Source of the DNA: Sternotherus odoratus
Lineage: Eukaryota > Chordata > Testudines > Kinosternidae
Length of the DNA stretch: 64,000 nt
Direction: 5' to 3'
Assembly: GCA_032164245.1 (NCBI GenBank)
Contig: JAVMKO010000004.1
Location: 34,449,626-34,513,625, forward strand
Shown here: one piece after another, positions 61,100 to 64,000 of the stretch
Layout: the number at the start of each line of letters is the position of its first letter
How positions within the stretch are numbered: the stretch's first letter is position 1
The notes under the pieces: model-generated
What the model was told of the DNA's origin: nothing
The model's input: only the letters and a program-made list of their open reading frames with translations
The model's database searches: none
Position numbers and translations under genes: made by a program

Positions 61100-61937
61100 T
61101 CTATAACAGTAATCAGACCCACTGCTTGGGCATCCCTCAACACCATCCATGCAGAGAATTTTGTGAAGAGAAGGAGGTAGGTGTGACCTGTTCAGCCCCC
61201 CCCCCCCCTCCTATTAATGCAGATAAACTCTGGCTACTGAACTCTGGCTACTGAGATAAGTATTGCAAGTATGGTCCCCCGTGCTGTTACTCCTGAATTC
61301 CTGTTGCCACCCCTGTTACTCCTCTATGTGGAGGGTTCCTACTGCTACTCCTGGGAGTTGGCAATCTGACCTAGTGATCAGAGATCCGTCCTGGCCTCAC
61401 AGTCAGGAAGCAAGAATCAATTCAAGGGTCAGAGTCAGGAGTACGAGTTGGAGCCAAGGGTGAGAGACAGAGTCAGAAGCTGGGCAAGGGGAGCAGGGCT
61501 GGGGTGGGCTAGAGCAGGGCAGGAGCAGACTACAGCAGGATGGGAAGACCCAGGAGTGATCACAACTGTGGGTGTAAGTATTGAACAGTCAACATCCTGC
61601 TGCTAAGCCTAAATGTAGACCTGTTGGCTCCTTTCAGCCATTTGGACCAGCTGACCAATCAGGCAATTCTACTGCAACCCAGTTTGGCTCGTTAGGCCCC
61701 AGCTCAGCTACGGGAGCTCAAACCAATGGTTCCTCAAACTGAGAAGAGTAGGGAAGCTGCTGTGGTGAGGCAGGCGATTCATGCGGTTTGAAGCAGGACG
61801 GTTATACTTTTGTGCAGTTTGTGCCCTGTCCAGTACAGGTATAAAACTGGAGGTGGTCTTGTCTGGTATGCATGAGGATGCTATGTTGAAGAGTGTGCTA
61901 CTCTGACCCCGCTTATGTGACCTCACACACTGCGCTT

Positions 61938-62107
61938 GTGATGTCACACTGGCAGGGGCAGGGCTGCGTGCTCTTCAAAGCGACATCCTTTGTGGACGAT
62001 GGCCTTGCATGCACAGTGTGTGTGAGGTCATGCCAACAGGCGTGGGGTGCCATGCTCTTTTAAACGGCATCCTCCATGTGGCGTGACCTTGCATGCACTC
62101 CGGGAGT
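61938..62107. repeat. Diverged tandem duplication, about 85-bp unit
   Basis: Two adjacent related units: tgatgtcacactggcagggg ... cttgcatgcacagtgtg and tgaggtcatgccaacaggcg ... cttgcatgcactccggg. Both contain gctctt, cggcatcc or cgacatcc, and gaccttgcatgcac or ggccttgcatgcac. The function is unknown; it is likely part of a repeat family. Confidence 0.55.
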
Positions 62108-62739
62108 GTTGGTGTCAGGCAGGTAGGGGCAGCCTCACTCCATTCCCAGAATTACCAGAATGTCTGGTATTCTGGGTACGCATCAGTGGCCACCATAGCT
62201 GTTTCCCTTGCCTCTCTGAAAGGAAAATGGACCTCCTGCCACTGTCACAGAGGACCGTATTTTGTGGTGTGCTTAGGGCCCTGAATTGCCTAAATGTGGC
62301 CGTTCCTGCATACAGGTTTTTTTTAAATTGTAAAATGAGTCTGTGAAGTTTGGAATGTATCTCAACCAATCATCTTGTTAACTTTCCTGAGAATATATAG
62401 CTGGCCTCTGCCAACTAGTGCGACAGGAATTGGTTACTTTTAGAGGGAGACAGTGTTGTAAGGTTTAATGGTTGCAAAGTGTTTTCTGATATTTGAATGA
62501 AAAGTGTTAGTTAAGTGAAATATTGTTATACCCTTCGTTTGGCACTGTTAGCTTACTGAAACAGTCCAGCATGTGTACTTGCCTTATCTGAAAAGTTTTA
62601 ATAGCCTTATGTCCAACTTTCTAGGGAATGAAGTTGATTTTTTTTTAAAAAAAGTTTGCAAACTCTTTAGGCCAACTGATATGGAACAGCTGACACCAGT
62701 CTTTGGGGGGCTTCGTAGGGGTTATGTCACTAGCATATA

Positions 62740-63531
62740 CCGTATTTTTCGTCTTATAGGACGCTCCGTCCTATAAGACGCACCCTCATTTTTTAATCCA
62801 AAATCCGGAAGAAAAAAAAAAAAAAAAAAAAAGCGCCTCGCTCTCCCGTCCCCGCCGCGCGGGCGGGCTGCCGGGGTTCCCCCCTCCCCGCCGCGCGGGC
62901 GGGCTGCCTGCCGGGGTTCCCCCCTCCCCTCCCCGCCGCGCGGGCGGGCTGCCTGCCGGGGTTCCCCCCTCCCCGCCGCGCGGGCGGGCTGCCTGCCGGG
63001 GTTCCCCCCTCCCCGCGGGCGGGCTGCCTGCCGGGGTTCCCCCCTCCCCGCCGCGCGGGCGGGCTGCCTGCCGGGGTTCCCCCCTCCCCGCCGGGGTTCC
63101 CCCCTCCCCGCCGCGCGGGCGGGCTGCCGGGGTTCCCCCCTCCCCGCCGCGCGGGCGGGCTGCCGGGGTTCCCCCCTCCCCGCCGCGCGGGCGGGCTGCC
63201 GGGGTTCCCCCCTCCCCGCCGGACCAAAAAAAAAAAAAAAAAGCGCCTCGCTCTCCCGTCACATGGGAAAACATGGGAGCGCGCCCGCGGCGGGGAGGGG
63301 GGAACCGGGACGCTTTTTTTTTTTTTTTTTGGTCCGGCGGGGAGGGGGAAACCCCGGCAGCCCGCCCGCGGCGGGGAGGGGGGAACCTCGGCAGCCCGCC
63401 CGCGCGGCGGGGACGGGAGAGCGAGGCGCTTTTTTTTTTTTTTTTTTTTGCATTCGTCCTATAAGACGCACCAACTTTTTCCCCCCCGTTTTGGGGAAGA
63501 AAAAGTGCGTCTTATAGGGCGAAAAATACGG
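62740..63531. mobile_element. Tc/mariner-type MITE with expanded GC-rich array (copy 3)
   Basis: This 792-bp member of the family is flanked by TA, with ends CCGTATTTTTCGTCTTATAG and the complement of CCGTATTTTTCGCCCTATAA. From about 62838 to 63225 the core is a tandem array of roughly nine units of 35-45 bp (ccgcgcgggcgggctgcc followed by ggggttccccc), bordered by A and T runs of 16-20 bases, with an inverted second block on the right. Long open frames of Gly/Pro/Ala/Arg on both strands are by-products of the array. Confidence 0.75.
62838..63225. repeat. GC-rich minisatellite inside the MITE
   Basis: About nine copies of a 35-45 bp unit combining cgccgcgcgggcgggctgcc and ggggttcccccctcccc occur here. 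Unit length varies because gcctgcc alternates with gcc. It can expand by slippage or unequal exchange, and its assembled length may be unreliable. Confidence 0.8.
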
Positions 63532-64000
63532 TAACATGCTGGGATGTGATTCAGAATGGGAACCAGAGTCTAAACACAAGAACTATGGATCCCCCCCAAA
63601 ATTAACTATTAAAAAACATGCCTCTTTGCTATTTAGGGTCATTTAACTTATTCTAAAATGTCAGGATTAAATACATTTTGGAGATTACCCTTTCAATCGG
63701 ACAGCAATGAGTGCTTACATCATTTTGGCCAGGTGCAGCATGGTTCTTTGAAATAAATGAAGTATAAAATTTCTTTTGAAGATAAGATTGTTCTGCAGCA
63801 TATAATAAATTTTAAGAAAATGAAGCTCTAGGGAGAGACATCAAAATACATGCTGTGGAAGAGAGTATCAAATATTAAAAAATTATTTGTTTCAAAATCT
63901 TGGCACACTCACAAGTTCCTTTATCTTCTCTCTGTTGCCATTTGCTTTCTGTGGTATTAATTTTAGTCAGGCTTGTTGTACGTGACAGTCTCAGCAACCA

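Noticed and set aside
62786..63579. Long Gly/Pro/Ala/Arg-rich open frames on both strands
   Set aside because: They come from the GC-rich tandem array of a MITE and its A/T runs; the same units give open frames in several registers.

Overview
The window looks like vertebrate nuclear DNA, most probably from a turtle. It is AT-rich and about 99% non-coding, and it is packed with repeats I recognise from turtle-type genomes: CR1 LINE pieces, several hAT, Harbinger and Tc/mariner miniature elements, a Penelope-like element and MIR remnants. The species call is an inference from repeat content, not from a marker gene.

One host gene runs through the whole window on the + strand: AFG2A (SPATA5), an AAA+ ATPase of the AFG2/CDC48 type. 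Five consecutive internal exons are visible (10552-10706, 18254-18463, 33344-33397, 33827-33906, 54035-54161). They encode the end of the first ATPase module and most of the second (Walker A, Walker B, sensor 1). All five have GT/AG borders and compatible phases. Neither the first nor the last exon is in the window, so the sequence is introns of 0.4 to over 20 kb between short exons.

Layout. 1-10551: intron with an inverted Penelope-type unit, a CR1 LINE (2030-3255), a second inverted unit (5543-5785), a CR1 3' end and a hAT piece. 10707-18253: intron with a Tigger-like MITE, a MIR, a hAT inserted in CR1, and a 390-bp Helitron with clean ends (17486-17875). 18464-33343: intron with a stack of nested DNA transposons (20912-22253), old hAT remnants, a second copy of an unnamed repeat also seen near position 1350, and a third inverted unit. 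33907-54034: the longest intron. It carries a GC-rich MITE, three Harbinger elements lying end to end (35098-40066), the last a full-length copy with two apparently intact genes, and a decayed Penelope-like element (about 45965-47562). 54162-64000: intron with hAT, Harbinger and CR1 pieces and a large GC-rich MITE array at 62740-63531.

Functionally there are two layers: the host ATPase gene, and selfish elements in its introns. The most interesting are the complete Harbinger element (DDE transposase plus a spliced Myb/SANT-like partner on the other strand, arranged convergently) and a family of short inverted units, four with matching target-site duplications, that carry a hammerhead-ribozyme-like core and share sequence with the Penelope-like element. 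I see no operon, CRISPR array, tRNA or rRNA gene, and no new defence-like system.
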